Source of the DNA: Siculibacillus lacustris
Lineage (GTDB): Bacteria; Pseudomonadota; Alphaproteobacteria; Rhizobiales; Ancalomicrobiaceae
NCBI RefSeq assembly: GCF_004328075.1
Contig: NZ_SJFN01000003.1
Span: 13,121-77,120 of the forward strand
Direction: 5' to 3'
Length of the DNA: 64,000 nt
Of the stretch, positions 16,962 through 25,886 are shown piece after piece; positions within the stretch are counted from its first letter, which is position 1; every line of letters begins with the position of its first letter. Under the pieces are notes generated by a model, which worked only from the letters and a program-made list of their open reading frames with translations, was not told the origin of the DNA and made no database searches. The position numbers and the translations under genes are program-made.

Positions 16962-17984
16962 TCACGGCGTCGGCGTGTCGGCGGCGAGCAGGCCGGTCTC
17001 CTTCAGCCGCGCCCACAGGGCCGGCGGAATGTCGGCCTCGAACCAGTCGAGGTTCTGGCGCAGGTACTTCGGCCGGCTGAGGCCGATCACCACGGTCTTC
17101 ACCGCCGGGTGGCCATAGGGGAACTGCACCGCCGCGGCCGGCATCGCCACGTCGAATTCGGCGCAGACCGCGGCGATGCGGCGGGCGCGTTCGATGATCT
17201 CGGGCGGCGCCTCGCCGTAGTCGTAGTTGCCGCCCTGGGTCGGCGGCTTGACCAGGATGCCCGAATTGAACACCCCGGCGACCACCACGTCGACGCCGCG
17301 GGCCTCGGCGAGCGGCAGGAAGTCGGCGAGCGCGCCCTGTTCGAGCAGGGTGTAGCGGCCGGCCAGCATCAGGATGTCGAGGTCGGTGGCGCGCACCAGA
17401 TCGGCGGCGACGTCGGATTCGTTGATGCCGGCGCCGTAGGCCTGGATGTCGCCGGAGCGGCGCAATTCGTCGAGCGCCCGGAAGGCGCCGCCGAGCGCGG
17501 TGGCCCAGTGGCGATCGAAGTCGGCGCCGAGATTGCGCCGGTCGAGGTCGTGGACATAGACGATGTCGATCGAGGCGACGCCGAGCCGGTTCAACGACTG
17601 TTCGAGCGCCCGCATGGTGCCGTCGTAGGAATAGTCGAGCACCGGCTTCAGCGGCAGCGGCGCCACCCATTGCCCGGTGTCGACCACCTCGCCCTTCTTC
17701 GGCGCCACCAGATAGCGGCCGACCTTGGTCGACAGCAGAAAGTCTTCGCGCGGCCGGCCGCGCAGGAAGCGGCCGAGGCGGTGTTCGCTGAGGCCGTGGC
17801 CGTAGAGCGGCGACGTGTCGAAGTAGCGGAAGCCGGCGCCCCAGGCGTCTTCCAGGATGGTCTGGGCGACGTCGTCGGGAATGTTCCAGGTCAGCGTGCC
17901 GAGGCCGGAGGCGCCGAAGCCGATCGGTGCGGTCATCGGATGGCCCGAGAGGACGGCGGGCGGAGTGGTATGCGAGAGGGTCAT
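16962..17984 (-). CDS. Aldo/keto reductase, L-fucose (D-threo-aldose) dehydrogenase type
   Basis: 340 residues of an AKR barrel. FDTSPLYGHG holds the catalytic Asp and Tyr, STKVGR the Lys, and YVHDLD the His position. The sequence pattern FGASGLGTL...GFRYFDTSPLYG fits the D-threo-aldose 1-dehydrogenase group, which oxidises L-fucose to the lactone with NAD(P)+. Its ATG overlaps the stop of the lactonase gene by 4 bases (ATGA), so it is coupled to that gene. Last gene of the fucose operon. The neighbour hydrolyses fuconolactone, which supports this substrate. Confidence 0.8.
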   Translation of the reverse strand: MTLSHTTPPAVLSGHPMTAPIGFGASGLGTLTWNIPDDVAQTILEDAWGAGFRYFDTSPLYGHGLSEHRLGRFLRGRPREDFLLSTKVGRYLVAPKKGEVVDTGQWVAPLPLKPVLDYSYDGTMRALEQSLNRLGVASIDIVYVHDLDRRNLGADFDRHWATALGGAFRALDELRRSGDIQAYGAGINESDVAADLVRATDLDILMLAGRYTLLEQGALADFLPLAEARGVDVVVAGVFNSGILVKPPTQGGNYDYGEAPPEIIERARRIAAVCAEFDVAMPAAAVQFPYGHPAVKTVVIGLSRPKYLRQNLDWFEADIPPALWARLKETGLLAADTPTP

Positions 17985-18850
17985 GCCGACGGCTCCGTGA
18001 GGTTCAGGCGATAGACGTCGACGGCGGTGCCGCCGAGGACCCGCGCCCGGTCGGCCGGCGCGAGCGAATCGAGGCAGACGCCCAGCGCGTCGAACCAGCG
18101 GCGATAGCCGCCGGCGACCCGGCACACCGGCCAGTCCGAGCCGTAGAGGCAGCGCTCGGGGCCGAACAGGCGCAGCGCTTCGGCGACGTAGGGGGCGAGA
18201 TCGGCGGGGCTCCAGGTCTCCCAGTCGGCTTCGGTGACGAGGCCGGAGAGCTTGCAGGCGACGTGGTCGCGATGGTCGGCGAAGGGCGCCATCAGCGCCG
18301 CCCAGGCGGCGAAGCCGCCGCCGCGCACGTCGGGCTTGGCGAAATGATCGATCACGAAGCGTAGATCGGGCAGCGCCGCGACGGCGGCCAGTGCCGCCGG
18401 CAGTTCGCGCGGGCGCAGCAGCAGGTCGTAGACGAGGCCGTGGCCGGCGACCGCGGCGAGACCGCGGCGGACGTCGGGGCGGCCGAGCCAGTCGGGATCG
18501 GGCTCGTCGTGGACCTGGTGGCGAATGCCGACCAGACGGTCGCCGCCGGGGCAGGCCTTCAGATCGGCGATCACCGTGGCGACGTCCGGGGCGGTGAGAT
18601 CGACCCAGCCGACCACGCCGGCGACGAAGTCGACGGTCTCGGTCAGCGCCAGGAAGCGTCGGGTTTCGGCGACGCTGCCCCAGGTCTGGACCAGGACGGT
18701 GGCGGTGATGCCGGCGGCGGCCAGTTCCGGCCGGAGATCCTCGGGTCCGAAGACCCGGCGGATCGGCGCATAGGGGCCGCTGAGCCAGCCGTAGTCGCCG
18801 TCTTCCGGGTCCCAGAAATGGTGGTGAGCGTCGACGATCGGTGTGGCCAT
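17981..18850 (-). CDS. Amidohydrolase, L-fucono-lactonase type
   Basis: 289 residues. A TIM-barrel hydrolase of the Amidohydro_2 group, with VDAHHHFWDP at the N-terminus (metal-binding His pair) and LYGSDWPV near the C-terminus (catalytic Asp). These are hallmarks of L-fuconolactonase and related lactonases. It would open the lactone made by the coupled AKR dehydrogenase to L-fuconate. The downstream enzymes of that route (fuconate dehydratase and later steps) are not in this operon. Confidence 0.82.
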   Translation of the reverse strand: MATPIVDAHHHFWDPEDGDYGWLSGPYAPIRRVFGPEDLRPELAAAGITATVLVQTWGSVAETRRFLALTETVDFVAGVVGWVDLTAPDVATVIADLKACPGGDRLVGIRHQVHDEPDPDWLGRPDVRRGLAAVAGHGLVYDLLLRPRELPAALAAVAALPDLRFVIDHFAKPDVRGGGFAAWAALMAPFADHRDHVACKLSGLVTEADWETWSPADLAPYVAEALRLFGPERCLYGSDWPVCRVAGGYRRWFDALGVCLDSLAPADRARVLGGTAVDVYRLNLTEPSA

Positions 18851-18860
18851 GGGGGATCCG

Positions 18861-20342
18861 TCAGGCTCGAGGGCGGGCGGCGGAGCGGGCGACCGCCGCG
18901 CGGAAGCGGGCGTGGACCGCGTCGGGGACGAGATCGCCGGGGCGATGGTCGGTGACCGCGAAGGAACCGCGCACCACGGCGCGGGCCTCCTCGAGCGAGC
19001 CGATCGCCCCGAGCGCCATCATCTGCAGACAGGCATTGCCGAGCGCCGAGGTCTCGACCGGGCCGGCGGAGACCGGAAGCCGGCAGGCATCGGCGCAGAG
19101 CTGGTTCAAGAGCGTGTTCTGGCTGCCGCCGCCGATGATCCGGATGCGGGTGAGGGGCGCACCGCGCAGGACCTCGAGCTCGTCCTTGACCCGGGCATAG
19201 TCGAGGGCGAGGCTGTCGAAGACACAGCGCGCCAGGGGGCCGAGCCCGTCGGGCAGCGGTTCGCCGGCCTCGGCGCAGAGCTGCCGCAAGGTGGCGACCA
19301 TCGAGCGCGGATTGAGCAGGCGCGGGTCGTCGGGATCGATCACCGAGGTCCAGGCCGGCGCGGCGCGGGCCGCGGCGACCAGATCGGCGAAGGCCGGGCC
19401 GCCCATCTCCTTGCGCACGCCCTGGATCAGCCACAGGCCCATCAGGTTCTTCAGCACCCGCCGACGGCCGCAGACGCCGCCCTCGTTGCCGAAGTTGAAG
19501 CGGCGGGCATCGGGTCCGGTGAAGGGCGCGGGGCTCTCGATGCCCATCAGCGACCAGGTGCCGGAAGAGAGAAAAGCCTCGTCGGGCCCGCCGAGCGGGG
19601 CGGCGGCGACCGCCGAGGCGGTGTCGTGACCGCCCGGAGCGACCACCTTGATGCGGCGACCGGAGGGCAGGACGTGCTCGCCGATCACCGTGCCGGCGGC
19701 GACCGGGGTCTTCATCAGGCCGGGCGCGGCGCCGACCAGGGCGAGCAGCGCGGGATCCCAGTCGCCGGTCTCCAGATTGAGCATCTGCGAGGTGGTGGCG
19801 ATGGTGAATTCGTTGGTGATCGCCCCGGACAGGCAATAGTGCAGCCAGTCGGGCATCATCAGCAGGTGGCGGGCGCGGGCCAGCCGGTCGGGGTGCTGCG
19901 CCGCGACGGCGGCGAGCTGATAGAGGGTGTTGTAGGGCTGGAAGTGGATGCCGGTGCGCCGCCAGATCTCGTCGGGGGCGATGCGGGCGAAGACCGCGTC
20001 CATCATGCCGTCGGTGCGCTTGTCGCGATAGGCGACCGCCGGGCCGATGCGGCGGCCCTCGCCGTCGAGCAGCACGAAGTCGACGCCCCAGGTGTCGCAG
20101 CCGACCGAGTCGAGCGGCGCCAGGGCCTCGGCGGCGGCGATGCCGCGGCGCACCTCGGCCTCGATCGTCGCGACGTCCCAGCATTGTTCGCCGGTTTCGG
20201 GGTCGATCAGGCCCGGGGTTTCGAAGCGATGGGCCTCGGTCAGCGCGAGGTGACCGTCGGCGAGTTCGGCGAGGATGACGCGTCCGCTGCCGGCGCCGAG
20301 ATCGACGGCGGCGACGCGGGTGATGGGAAGCTCGCGGCTCAT
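18861..20342 (-). CDS. Rhamnulokinase-type FGGY sugar kinase
   Basis: 493 residues. It phosphorylates a ketohexose or deoxy-ketose at the 1-OH using ATP. VDLGAGSGRVIL opens the first FGGY half, and DTWGVDFVLLDGEGRRIGPAVAYRDKRT in pieces is the substrate region. The ATP half carries GGHDTASAV and GGGSQN. All of these are closer to rhamnulokinase (RhaB) than to E. coli FucK. The neighbouring isomerase and aldolase are fucose enzymes, so L-fuculose is the expected substrate (inference from context). It also could act on L-rhamnulose or D-ribulose. Confidence 0.85.
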   Translation of the reverse strand: MSRELPITRVAAVDLGAGSGRVILAELADGHLALTEAHRFETPGLIDPETGEQCWDVATIEAEVRRGIAAAEALAPLDSVGCDTWGVDFVLLDGEGRRIGPAVAYRDKRTDGMMDAVFARIAPDEIWRRTGIHFQPYNTLYQLAAVAAQHPDRLARARHLLMMPDWLHYCLSGAITNEFTIATTSQMLNLETGDWDPALLALVGAAPGLMKTPVAAGTVIGEHVLPSGRRIKVVAPGGHDTASAVAAAPLGGPDEAFLSSGTWSLMGIESPAPFTGPDARRFNFGNEGGVCGRRRVLKNLMGLWLIQGVRKEMGGPAFADLVAAARAAPAWTSVIDPDDPRLLNPRSMVATLRQLCAEAGEPLPDGLGPLARCVFDSLALDYARVKDELEVLRGAPLTRIRIIGGGSQNTLLNQLCADACRLPVSAGPVETSALGNACLQMMALGAIGSLEEARAVVRGSFAVTDHRPGDLVPDAVHARFRAAVARSAARPRA

Positions 20343-20373
20343 GGGGACGTCTCCGCCGGAAGCGGGCGTGCGG

Positions 20374-20808
20374 TCAGGCGACCGGGATCACGCCCTTCTT
20401 CAGGATGATGTTGCCGTATTTCGCGGTCTCGCCGGTCAGCACGACGGCGAAGGCCGAGCGGGTCCGGTCGTAGAAGTCGAAGCGCGGCAGGAAGCGGGTG
20501 GCCGGAGCGCCGGGCTCGTGGCGCTCGATGGCGGCGCGATAGCTCGCCACCACCGCGGCGTCGAGCGCGTCGCCTTCGACCGGCGCCATCATGACGATCG
20601 GATCGGCGACATAGGGGTCGAGCACCCACAGGGGCAGGATCGCGTCGATCAGCGGCGCGATCCGGATCCCGTCGGCGCGCAGGACGCGGGCGTTGAAGCT
20701 CTCGGCCGGGAAATGGGCGTCGGCAAGCACCAGTTCGTCGCCGTGGCCCATGCGCGACAGGAGCGCCAGCAGGTCGGGTGACAGGAGGGGGGAGATTCCG
20801 CGCAACAT
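20374..20808 (-). CDS. fucU: L-fucose mutarotase
   Basis: 144 residues of the RbsD/FucU family. Interconverts alpha and beta L-fucopyranose so that the isomerase gets its preferred anomer. Nearly the whole FucU pattern is present: MLRGISPLLSPDLL, MGHGDE, DAHFPAES, RADG, VMMAPVEGD, and the C-terminal ITGE-like TGETAKYGNIILKKGV. This gene, more than the kinase, marks the operon as one for L-fucose. Confidence 0.95.
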   Translation of the reverse strand: MLRGISPLLSPDLLALLSRMGHGDELVLADAHFPAESFNARVLRADGIRIAPLIDAILPLWVLDPYVADPIVMMAPVEGDALDAAVVASYRAAIERHEPGAPATRFLPRFDFYDRTRSAFAVVLTGETAKYGNIILKKGVIPVA

Positions 20809-20884
20809 GACGATGACCTTTCCGGATGCGACCCTGCGCCGGAGGGAGGGCGGCGCAGGGTCGGCCGAGACCGAGAATGACCGA

Positions 20885-22033
20885 TCAGAGGGCTTCGCGG
20901 AACAGCGCCAGCACCTGGTCGTCGTTCATCGGCACCGGATTGCCGGGGGCGCAGGGATCCTTCTGGGCCTTGGCGACGAAGGTCGGGAGATCCGCCTCGG
21001 TGACGCCGAGTTCGGCGAAGCCCTTGGGGATTCCGACCTTCGCCGAGAGGTCGCGGATCGCCGCGATCGCCGCGAGCGAGGCGGCTTCCTCGGTCATGCC
21101 GGCGGTGTCGACGCCCATCGCCTGGGCGATGCGGGCGAAGCGCGCGACGGCGTGAGGTCGATTGAAGGCCTCGACGATCGGCATCAGGATGGCGTTGCAC
21201 ACGCCGTGCGGCAGGTTCTTCACCGCGCCGGGCTGATGGGCCATCGCATGGACCATGCCGAGACCGGCGGAGTTGAAGGCGAGGCCGGCGATGAACTGGC
21301 CATAGGCCATCATCTCGCGGGCTTCGAGATCGGCGCCGTTCGCCACCGCGCGGGGCAGATAGGTCGCGATCAGGCGGATCGCCTCCAGCGCCGAGAAGTC
21401 GGTGAGCACGTGGTGGCCGAGCGACACATAGGCCTCGACGGCGTGGGTCAGGGCGTCCATGCCGGTCGCGGCGGTTGTCGCGGCGGGGATTCCGAGCATC
21501 ATCGAGGCGTCGTTGACCGACACGTCGGGAATGATGTTGGCGTCGATGATCACCATCTTCACCTGATTGGCGGTGTCGGTGATCACGGCGTTGGAGGTGA
21601 CTTCCGCCGCGGTGCCGGCGGTGGTGTTGACCGCCACCAGGAAGGCGCCGACCTTGGCGACCTTGCCGACGCCGTTGTAGAGGGTGATCGGGCCGGGATT
21701 GGCGGAGAGGATGCGTACCGCCTTGGCGGTGTCGATCGGGCTGCCGCCACCGACCGCGACGATCGCGTCACAGCGGTTGGCGACGAAGGCGGCGTGGGCC
21801 GCCGCGACGATCGCGGTGGTCGGATTGGGCTCGACGCCGTCGAACACCACCGGCGAGAGACCGGTCGCGACCAGACCGGCGACCAGCGGCTCGACCAGAC
21901 CGACCTTCACCAACACGCGGTCGGTGACGATCAACGGCCGGGTGAAGCCGCGGGCGGCGAGTTCGGCGGGGACGTCGGCGAGCGCACCGGCGCCGCTGAG
22001 ATTGATCTTCGGGAAGCAGAGGCGAAAGGTCAT
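20885..22033 (-). CDS. fucO: Lactaldehyde reductase, iron-containing alcohol dehydrogenase
   Basis: 382 residues of group III alcohol dehydrogenases. GGGSPIDTAKA (about residues 95-105) is the NAD site. The Fe2+ ligands lie in the stretch GMDALTHAVEAYVS and the later MVHAMAHQPGA...PHG. In the fucose route it reduces L-lactaldehyde from the aldolase to 1,2-propanediol, or runs in reverse. ATG 22033 begins the conserved fold. It is separated from the binding-protein gene by a strong stem-loop at 22089-22120. Confidence 0.9.
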   Translation of the reverse strand: MTFRLCFPKINLSGAGALADVPAELAARGFTRPLIVTDRVLVKVGLVEPLVAGLVATGLSPVVFDGVEPNPTTAIVAAAHAAFVANRCDAIVAVGGGSPIDTAKAVRILSANPGPITLYNGVGKVAKVGAFLVAVNTTAGTAAEVTSNAVITDTANQVKMVIIDANIIPDVSVNDASMMLGIPAATTAATGMDALTHAVEAYVSLGHHVLTDFSALEAIRLIATYLPRAVANGADLEAREMMAYGQFIAGLAFNSAGLGMVHAMAHQPGAVKNLPHGVCNAILMPIVEAFNRPHAVARFARIAQAMGVDTAGMTEEAASLAAIAAIRDLSAKVGIPKGFAELGVTEADLPTFVAKAQKDPCAPGNPVPMNDDQVLALFREAL

Positions 22034-22088
22034 GGACGGGTTCCTGTGAGCGAACGCCGGGGCGCGAGCGGGCGCCGGCCGGGGCCGA

Positions 22089-22120
22089 CCGGCACCGATC
22101 CCCGCGGGGATCGATGCCGG
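22089..22120 (-). terminator. Strong intercistronic stem-loop after the binding-protein gene
   Basis: A 15-bp stem (one mismatch) built around GATCCCCGCGGGGATC, starting 14 bases after the stop of the fucose binding-protein gene. The downstream fucO lies on the same strand. Such stem-loops after ABC binding-protein genes protect the upstream mRNA and reduce read-through; that role is inferred. Confidence 0.65.
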
Positions 22121-22133
22121 CGGGCGTCGGAGA

Positions 22134-23081
22134 TCAGTAGAGGACGTTCTTGGCTTCCGGCTTGTCGAGGTTGTCCTTGGTGACGAACACGACACCGGTG
22201 TCGATGGTCTTGGCGACCTTCTCGCCGCCGACGATCTTCACGATGGTCTGGACGCCGAGGTAACCCATCTGGAACGATCCCTGGACGGCGATGCCCTGGA
22301 GCGTGCCGTTGCGGACGAAGTCCTGGAGGTCCTGGTTGCCGTCGAAGCCGATGGCGGTGATCTGACCGGCCTTGCCCGACTGGGCGATGGCGCGGCCCAT
22401 GCCGGCGGCGGTCGGCTCGTTCGCGCCGAACATGCCCTTGAGGTCCGGGTTGGCGGCGAGCGTGTCGATCGTCTGGTTCAGAGCGGTCGCCATCTGCGAC
22501 TGCGAGTAGAACGGTCCGACGATCTCGATCTTCGAGTTGGCCTTGATGTACTTGGTGAAGCCACCGACGCGACCGATCTCGGAGCCGACACCGGCGACGT
22601 AGGACATCACGGCGACCTTGCCGGTGGTGCCCATCTTCTTGATCAGGGCTTCGGCGCAGAGCTGGCCGGCCTTCTCGTTGTCGGTCGACAGGAACGCCTG
22701 ATAGTACTTCTCACCGGCGGCGGAGATCGAGCTGTCGATCAGCACGACGGGGATGGCATTCTCGTAGGCCTTCTTGATCGCCGGAACCAGCGCGTCCGGA
22801 TCGGACGGGGCGAGGACGATGCCCGCGACCTTCCGGTTGATGGCGTTTTCGACCATGTTCACTTCGTCGGCCACGTTGGCTTCGGCCGCCGGACCCTGGA
22901 AGGTCATGGTGTACTTGGACTGCTCCTTGATGGCGGCGTCGGCGCCCTTGTTGACGTTCTGCCAGAAGTTCGAGTTCGAGGTCTTGACGATGACCGCGAT
23001 CTCCTTGCTCTGGGCGAGAGCCGCCGAGGCGGTGAAGGTCATCAGGGTGGCCGCGACGGCGCCGAGTACGATTTTCTTCAT
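22134..23081 (-). CDS. Sugar ABC transporter substrate-binding protein
   Basis: 315 residues. Signal peptide MKKIVLGAVAATLMTFTASAALAQ (cleavage after about residue 23). The mature part is a type I periplasmic binding protein of the ribose/xylose-like cluster B: AVIVKTSNSNFWQNVNKGAD at the start, VAGIVLAPSDPDALVPAI, and FGANEPTAAGMGRAI later. GGAGGAA precedes ATG 23081. Expected ligand is L-fucose given the operon. Last of the three importer genes. Confidence 0.92.
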   Translation of the reverse strand: MKKIVLGAVAATLMTFTASAALAQSKEIAVIVKTSNSNFWQNVNKGADAAIKEQSKYTMTFQGPAAEANVADEVNMVENAINRKVAGIVLAPSDPDALVPAIKKAYENAIPVVLIDSSISAAGEKYYQAFLSTDNEKAGQLCAEALIKKMGTTGKVAVMSYVAGVGSEIGRVGGFTKYIKANSKIEIVGPFYSQSQMATALNQTIDTLAANPDLKGMFGANEPTAAGMGRAIAQSGKAGQITAIGFDGNQDLQDFVRNGTLQGIAVQGSFQMGYLGVQTIVKIVGGEKVAKTIDTGVVFVTKDNLDKPEAKNVLY

Positions 23082-23182
23082 TGAACGTTCCTCCGGTTGT
23101 TCGGGACGACTGCTTGAAGTGGCAGCTCTGCCGACGGCACGAGCGTGCCTGTGGAGACGGACGGGGGGAGCCCCCCGCGCCG

Positions 23183-24202
23183 TCAACGCCGATTGCGCAT
23201 CTGGTCGATCCACACCGTGCCGATGATCACGAGCCCGATGATGATCATCTGGATGAAGCTCGAGACACCGTTCATGTTCAGACCGTTGCGCAGGATGCCG
23301 ATGATGAAGGCGCCGATCACCGTGCCGGAGATCGTGCCGACGCCGCCGACGAGCGAGGTGCCGCCGATGACGGCACTGGCGATGGCGTCGAGTTCGTAGG
23401 CGACGCCTTCGTTGGGTTGCGCCGTGACCAGGCGCGACATCAGCACGCAGCCGCACAGACCGGCGAGCAGGCCGGACAGCACGTAGGCGCCGATCTTGGT
23501 GCGATTGACGTCGACGCCGGAGAGGCGCGCGGCCTCTTCGTTGGAGCCGATCGCGTAGAGGTGACGGCCGAAGGTGGTCTTGGCCAGAACCACGGCGCAG
23601 GCGATCGCCAGCACGGCCATGACGATGACGGCGTAGGAGACGCCCGGGAAAACCACCTTCGGGAAGCCGTTGGCGCCTTCCTCGACGATGCGCAGGAACG
23701 AGCCGTTGCCGAGCACGCCGAAGTCTTCGCCGAGACCGGAGATCGCGCGGGCGCCGGTGACCTGCAGGGCGAGACCGCGGGCGACCATCATCATGCCGAG
23801 AGTGGCGATGAACGGCGGCAGCTTCATGCGGGTGATGATGATGCCGTTGACCCAGCCGCAGGCGCCGCCGACCAGGACGCCGGCGCACATCGCCAGCGAG
23901 ACGGGCACGCCGGCCTTGGCGGCGATGCCGGCGACGACACCGGCGAGGGCCAGCACCGAGCCGACCGACAGGTCGATGCCGCCGGTGATGATCACGAAGG
24001 TCGCACCGAGGCCGAGGTAGGCGATCGACGTGGTCTGCAGGGCGATCGTCACGCCGTTGCTCATCGACATGAAGGCATTGCTGGTCATCGAGAAGACGAC
24101 GACCAGGATCAGAAGTCCGGCGAGAGCCGCGAACTTCTGAATCAGATCCTTCCTGTCGATGTTCGATTTACGGGCCGGAGCTCCGGTTTCGGTGATGGCC
24201 AT
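23183..24202 (-). CDS. Sugar ABC transporter permease
   Basis: 339 residues, about 8-10 membrane helices, of the RbsC/AraH (BPD_transp_2) family. [21 protein letters not shown] and AIGSNEEAARLSGVDVNRTKIGAYVLSG (the coupling-helix region) are the family landmarks. ATG 24202 is chosen since GGAG lies 8 bases upstream. A TTG at 24235 is in frame but lacks a ribosome site and overlaps the upstream stop. It sits between the ATPase and binding-protein genes of the fucose importer. Confidence 0.92.
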   Translation of the reverse strand: MAITETGAPARKSNIDRKDLIQKFAALAGLLILVVVFSMTSNAFMSMSNGVTIALQTTSIAYLGLGATFVIITGGIDLSVGSVLALAGVVAGIAAKAGVPVSLAMCAGVLVGGACGWVNGIIITRMKLPPFIATLGMMMVARGLALQVTGARAISGLGEDFGVLGNGSFLRIVEEGANGFPKVVFPGVSYAVIVMAVLAIACAVVLAKTTFGRHLYAIGSNEEAARLSGVDVNRTKIGAYVLSGLLAGLCGCVLMSRLVTAQPNEGVAYELDAIASAVIGGTSLVGGVGTISGTVIGAFIIGILRNGLNMNGVSSFIQMIIIGLVIIGTVWIDQMRNRR

Positions 24203-24231
24203 GGGACGTCTCCAGAATTTCTTGCTCTGTT

Positions 24232-25785
24232 TCAACGGAACATGTGCTTGACGCCGGAGGCGTACTGCATGATCTCTTCTTGGCTGGTTTTGCGGGTTTC
24301 GAGAATTCCCGTGACCTCGCCTTCGTGGAAGACCACGACGCGGTCGGTCATGCCGAGGATCTCGGGGAGTTCGGAGGTGATCAGGATCACCCCGATGCCG
24401 TCATGGGCGAGCTTGTCGAGGAGCTGATAGATCGCGAACTTGGCGCCGACGTCGATGCCGCGGGTCGGTTCGTCGAAGAACAGGACGCGGCTGTCGCGGA
24501 ACAGCCACTTGCCGATGACCACCTTCTGCTGATTGCCGCCCGAGAGGTTCTTGGCGATCTGGGTGATGGTCGGCGTCTTGATGTTCAGGAGGTCGACGAA
24601 CTTCTTCGCCGCCGAGCGCTCCTTGGGCGGATCGATGAAGCCGAAACGGTCGGACACCGCCGCCATGTTGGCCATGGTGATGTTGTCCTTGACCGACATC
24701 TTCACCGCGAGGCCGTTGAGCTTGCGATCCTCGGAGAGATAGGCGATCCCGGCCTCGATCGCGTCGATCGGCGAGGCGATCGACAGTTCGCGGCCGGCCA
24801 GGGTGACGGTGCCGGCGGTCTTGGGATCGGCGCCGAACACGGCGCGCGCCACTTCGGTGCGCCCGGCGCCCATCAGGCCGGCGAAGCCGAGGATCTCGCC
24901 GCGGCGCAGATCGAAGGACACGTCGCGGAACTTGCCGGTGCGCGAAAGCCCGGCGACCCGGAAGATCACCTCGTCGGTCGGCGCCGAGGAGCGTTCGGGG
25001 AACTTTTCCTCGAGGCTGCGGCCGACCATCGCCGAGACGATGTCGTCGACGGTGATGTCGGCGAGGTTGCGGGTCGAGACGTAGCGGCCGTCGCGCATCA
25101 CCGTGACGCGGTCGACGATGCGGCGCAACTCGTCCAGGCGATGGGAGATGTAGACGATGCCGACGCCGTGGGCCTTGAGCTCGTGGATGATCTCGAACAG
25201 GCGGTCGATCTCGGATTCGGTCAGCGACGAGGTCGGCTCGTCCATGATCAGCACTTCGGCGTCGAGCGACAGCGCCTTGGCGATCTCGACCATCTGCTGG
25301 CGGGCGACAGTGAGGGTGAGCACCAGTTCGTTGGCGCGGATGCCGACCTTGAGTCGATCGAGATAGACCTGGGCGTCGGCCTCCATCTTCTTCTTGTCGA
25401 CGAACCAGCCCTTCTTGGGCTCGCGGCCGAGATAGATGTTCTCGGCGACGGTGAGATGCGGCACCAGGTTGAGTTCCTGGTGGATCATGGTGATGCCGAC
25501 CGCCTGGGCGTCCTGGATCGAGGCGAAGTGCCGAGCTTCGCCCTTGTAGACGACCTCGCCGTCGTCGGTCTGGTAGAGACCGGTGACGATCTTGACCAGC
25601 GTCGACTTGCCGGCGCCGTTCTCGCCGCACAGCGCGTGAACTTCACCGCGCCTGAGATCGAGGTGGACGCCGTCCAGGGCGAGCACGCCGGGGAAGCGTT
25701 TGGTGATGCCGGTGGCGCGCAGGACCTCTTCGCCGACGGCTCCCGGCAGGGAGGCCGTCGCGGCCGGGGTGGTTGGCATTGACAT
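24232..25785 (-). CDS. Sugar ABC transporter ATP-binding protein, two-domain
   Basis: 517 residues with two ABC domains, as in RbsA/MglA. Domain 1 has GENGAGKST, signature VARQQMVEIAKA and Walker B VLIMDEPTSSLT. Domain 2 has a degenerate Walker A (GLMGAGRTE), signature LSGGNQQK and Walker B VLFFDEPTRGID. The degenerate site is normal for this family, so one site hydrolyses ATP. A weak ribosome site leaves a choice between two ATGs at 25785 and 25779. Confidence 0.92.
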   Translation of the reverse strand: MSMPTTPAATASLPGAVGEEVLRATGITKRFPGVLALDGVHLDLRRGEVHALCGENGAGKSTLVKIVTGLYQTDDGEVVYKGEARHFASIQDAQAVGITMIHQELNLVPHLTVAENIYLGREPKKGWFVDKKKMEADAQVYLDRLKVGIRANELVLTLTVARQQMVEIAKALSLDAEVLIMDEPTSSLTESEIDRLFEIIHELKAHGVGIVYISHRLDELRRIVDRVTVMRDGRYVSTRNLADITVDDIVSAMVGRSLEEKFPERSSAPTDEVIFRVAGLSRTGKFRDVSFDLRRGEILGFAGLMGAGRTEVARAVFGADPKTAGTVTLAGRELSIASPIDAIEAGIAYLSEDRKLNGLAVKMSVKDNITMANMAAVSDRFGFIDPPKERSAAKKFVDLLNIKTPTITQIAKNLSGGNQQKVVIGKWLFRDSRVLFFDEPTRGIDVGAKFAIYQLLDKLAHDGIGVILITSELPEILGMTDRVVVFHEGEVTGILETRKTSQEEIMQYASGVKHMFR

Positions 25786-25851
25786 GGGGATGTCGCTCTT
25801 GCGTGAAACGGGCGGTCGGTGCGCGGCGCGATCCGCGCGGCGGATACGGTC

Positions 25852-25874
25852 CCGGGGCGACGTCGCCGCCCCGG
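25852..25874 (-). terminator. Stem-loop between fucI and importer genes
   Basis: Perfect 8-bp stem CCGGGGCG / CGCCCCGG, 7-base loop, right after the fucI stop codon on the same strand. Likely an mRNA-processing or partial-termination element within the operon. Confidence 0.4.
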
Positions 25875-25886
25875 AACGGCAGGGGG

